Assembly: GCA_007279905.1 (NCBI GenBank)
Contig: QYPH01000026.1
Location: 1 to 38,744, forward strand
Direction: 5' to 3'
DNA length: 38,744 bases
Source of the DNA: Actinomycetota bacterium
GTDB lineage: Bacteria; Actinomycetota; Acidimicrobiia; Acidimicrobiales; Ilumatobacteraceae
The notes beneath the pieces were generated by a model that was not told where the DNA came from, searched no databases, and saw only the letters and a program-made list of their open reading frames with translations. This document shows, piece by piece, positions 36,761-38,744 of the stretch. The stretch's first letter is position 1. Each line of letters begins with the position of its first letter. The position numbers were made by a program, and so were the translations under genes.

Positions 36761-38744
36761 AGTCGTTGCACTCGTCGATCGTCCACGAGAAATGTTGCGT
36801 TTGTGTTCCAAATAATCGACGAGGACATAGTCACCAAGGGTTTCAGGTGATGTGAAAAATGCACGCCCACCGTTGATTTTGGTCAATTGTTCAATGAAGT
36901 GTCGCAAACCATTGTCGGCATCAAGCATGAAGGTGTTAATACGAATTGCTTCTTTGGTGCATCGCAATGCCTCGCGAAGAGTGATTTCAACTGTCTCTCG
37001 CACCGCTGGATAATTAAAAAATATTTCACCAGATGGCATCACGTGTGCAGTTGGCTCACCATCAGTGATCATGATGATCTGCTTGTTGCCAGTCTGACGT
37101 GCAAGTAATTTTCTCGCCAAGGTAAATGCGTGGTGCATATTTGTGCCATACGAAAAGTCCCAACTGACCTCTGGAATGCGCTCGGCTTCGAGCTCACGAG
37201 CCATTGCTCCAAACCCGACAACGCCTAAGTAATCCCGAGGAAATTGCGACGAAATCAGATGATGTAAAGCCATCGCCACCTTCTTGGCAGGCAAGAAATT
37301 GTCGCGCATTGGCATCGACAACGAAAGATCGAGCAGAAGCACGGTCGACGATCGTGTTGAGTGCTCCATTCGCTCAATTTCAAAATCATCTTGCGAAAGT
37401 TTGATCGGCAATCCTGGCCCACCTCGCCGCAACGCATTGCGCAATGTGCCGTGAAGATCCAGCCGAAACGAATCACCAAACTCGTATGGCTTTGTATCGT
37501 TGGCACGTTCGTGACCGGTGCCAATCTTGTCAATCTGATGTTGACCGATCATGTCTTTCGACAGATTGCCAAACAGATCTTGCAAGGCCTTTGCACCAAG
37601 TTGTCTAATGCCCCGCGGTGTGAGTTGTAGGCGCCCATCCGACTGATCAATGAGCCCTGCATCCTTCATCATCTGGGTTAATTGCGAAAGTTTCTCGAGT
37701 GATTTTGCGGAGTCTTCGCCGAGCAATTCACGCACCCTGTCCAAATCAGCTTCGGCCAAAGCAGCAGGGTTTGCAGCGTTTTTCATGAGGTTTTCTAGTT
37801 GGTCCAGCTCGGATAGCTCTTGCATCGACTGCATTGCCTCGGCAAAACCGAGTGGGTCTTGGCCCGAAAAATCGTAACTTTTTTGCCATCCGGCCTGCGG
37901 AAACATCGATTGCAGATTCTTCGACAACTGATCCATCTGCCATCGCAGATCCATGTCTTCAAGCAGTTGGTCGGAGAGCTGTTGCAGCTGTGCGCGTTGT
38001 TCGGGAGTCATCGAGTTGAGCATGGCCTGGCCCGCAGCCATACGTTGCGCCATGATCTCAAGCAGTTCGTCCAGCGTTTCTGGGTTCTCAGGAAAAAAGT
38101 CACCAAATTTTTCCATGAAATCTTCAAACTTTGGGTCCTCACCCTGTTGACGCCGCTCAAGCATGGCGTTCAATTCGGCCATCATGTCTTTCATGCGCTG
38201 CATGTCGGCAGGGGTCAGTTTTTGCATCTCCCCAGACATCTGGTCGAGATGCTGTTGCATCAGCTGTTCACGCAACTTCTCGATCAACTGTTCAAATCGA
38301 AGTTGTGCTTGCTTGGATTGAAAGTCATAGTGCTGCAGTTCGGCAATTTTGCCCGCCAAGTCTGCAGGCAACATGTCAAGACGAAAATTGCGATCCATCG
38401 CCGACTGCTCTGCCATTTCTGCGCGACGCTGATCTCCAGAGTTCTTTGCTTCGGTGGTGTAGTTCTCAATCGCATGACGTTCTTCGTCAACTACGTCATT
38501 AAGTTCGTTTGCAATCTCCGAATACACGCCACCCAGATCTCCGCGTTCCTGAATCGACTCTCGCTTTTCGCGCAGTCGTTCCATCATTTCACGCATTCCC
38601 GCAATGCGGTCGCCGTTGATGTCGCGCATTCCATCTTGCATCAGCTTGCGCAGCGCACTGTTGACATCGCCGTGGTACAGCAAATCATCGGCCAGCTCGC
38701 CCAGGAGCGATTCGGCGTCGAGATCGAATCCTCGTTGCGAGCCG
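36752..38744 (-). CDS. vWA-domain protein with long helical N-terminal region (5' end outside window)
   Basis: At least 663 residues; the frame is open to the last base of the window, where it reads GFDLDAESLLGELADDLLYHGD, so the start lies beyond. Counted from the TTG at 38683, about 1-380 is helical and rich in Gln, Glu and Met (for example REMMERLREKRESIQERG), likely coiled-coil. About 440-630 is a von Willebrand A domain with a full metal site: Asp452-x-Ser454-x-Ser456 in DLSLSM, Thr514 in YGTN and Asp541 in ITDGEP. Such CoxE/VWA proteins usually work with a MoxR or Mg-chelatase-like AAA+ ATPase, often encoded next door; the upstream neighbour is not visible. Its target is unknown. Confidence 0.9.
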   Translation of the reverse strand, partial: GSQRGFDLDAESLLGELADDLLYHGDVNSALRKLMQDGMRDINGDRIAGMREMMERLREKRESIQERGDLGGVYSEIANELNDVVDEERHAIENYTTEAKNSGDQRRAEMAEQSAMDRNFRLDMLPADLAGKIAELQHYDFQSKQAQLRFEQLIEKLREQLMQQHLDQMSGEMQKLTPADMQRMKDMMAELNAMLERRQQGEDPKFEDFMEKFGDFFPENPETLDELLEIMAQRMAAGQAMLNSMTPEQRAQLQQLSDQLLEDMDLRWQMDQLSKNLQSMFPQAGWQKSYDFSGQDPLGFAEAMQSMQELSELDQLENLMKNAANPAALAEADLDRVRELLGEDSAKSLEKLSQLTQMMKDAGLIDQSDGRLQLTPRGIRQLGAKALQDLFGNLSKDMIGQHQIDKIGTGHERANDTKPYEFGDSFRLDLHGTLRNALRRGGPGLPIKLSQDDFEIERMEHSTRSSTVLLLDLSLSMPMRDNFLPAKKVAMALHHLISSQFPRDYLGVVGFGAMARELEAERIPEVSWDFSYGTNMHHAFTLARKLLARQTGNKQIIMITDGEPTAHVMPSGEIFFNYPAVRETVEITLREALRCTKEAIRINTFMLDADNGLRHFIEQLTKINGGRAFFTSPETLGDYVLVDYLEHKRNISRGRSTSATTRR

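Noticed and set aside
1-38744. tRNA or rRNA genes, CRISPR arrays, insertion sequences, prophage
   Set aside because: The gaps between genes are all short, I saw no cloverleaf ending in CCA, no spaced repeats, no transposase or integrase motifs and no terminal inverted repeats.

Overview
The window looks like a piece of chromosome from a member of the Actinomycetota. The evidence is a WhiB-family Fe-S regulator, a SenX3/RegX3-type two-component system with PhoU, a DtxR/IdeR-type iron box, a hemE-hemH-hemY cluster, a DUF2342-type protein, and an abundance of promoters placed for leaderless transcription. Base composition is near 50% G+C, low for the phylum. That would suit an aquatic Acidimicrobiia-like lineage, but this finer placement is inference. 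The DNA is almost entirely coding. No gap exceeds 300 bases, and I saw no rRNA, tRNA, CRISPR array, insertion sequence or phage gene.

Layout. 1-1,200: the 3' end of an inositol-3-phosphate synthase, a DUF3054 membrane protein and a VapBC-type toxin-antitoxin pair. 1,300-7,110: on the minus strand, gatC-gatA-gatB (tRNA amidotransferase), an FTR1/EfeU iron permease behind an iron box, and ilvD. 7,120-11,670: a GH36 alpha-galactosidase and galT diverging from overlapping start codons, then lgt and an alpha/beta hydrolase. 11,790-18,500: on the plus strand, an M48 metalloprotease, hemE-hemH-hemY, lnt and an aldose 1-epimerase. 18,500-23,490: a GT4 glycosyltransferase, a methyltransferase and an alpha/alpha-toroid protein on the plus strand, converging on a second methyltransferase and a GH1 glycosidase on the minus strand. 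23,540-28,520: a TesB thioesterase, the moaE / small membrane protein / mreB unit, a DUF2342 protein and an MFS transporter. 28,560-35,280: a phosphate and polyphosphate block (phoU-senX3-regX3, a small unknown gene with ppk1, and a divergent ppx). 35,270-38,744: tatA, ftcD, whiB and a long vWA protein cut by the window edge.

How the parts work together. Alpha-galactosidase, galT and mutarotase form part of a galactose-using route; no galK or galE is in the window. Lgt and Lnt are two steps of lipoprotein maturation, but this Lnt has Ser where the catalytic Cys is expected. HemE, HemH and HemY cover late haem synthesis. PhoU/SenX3/RegX3, Ppk1 and Ppx link phosphate sensing to polyphosphate turnover. 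The GT4/methyltransferase/toroid/methyltransferase group is the best candidate for an undescribed pathway.

A recurring signal is TANNNT placed 6-9 nt before the start codon. It is found at 12 sites, nearly always before a gene that begins a transcription unit, and fits -10 boxes of leaderless mRNAs. It supports several start choices given here.
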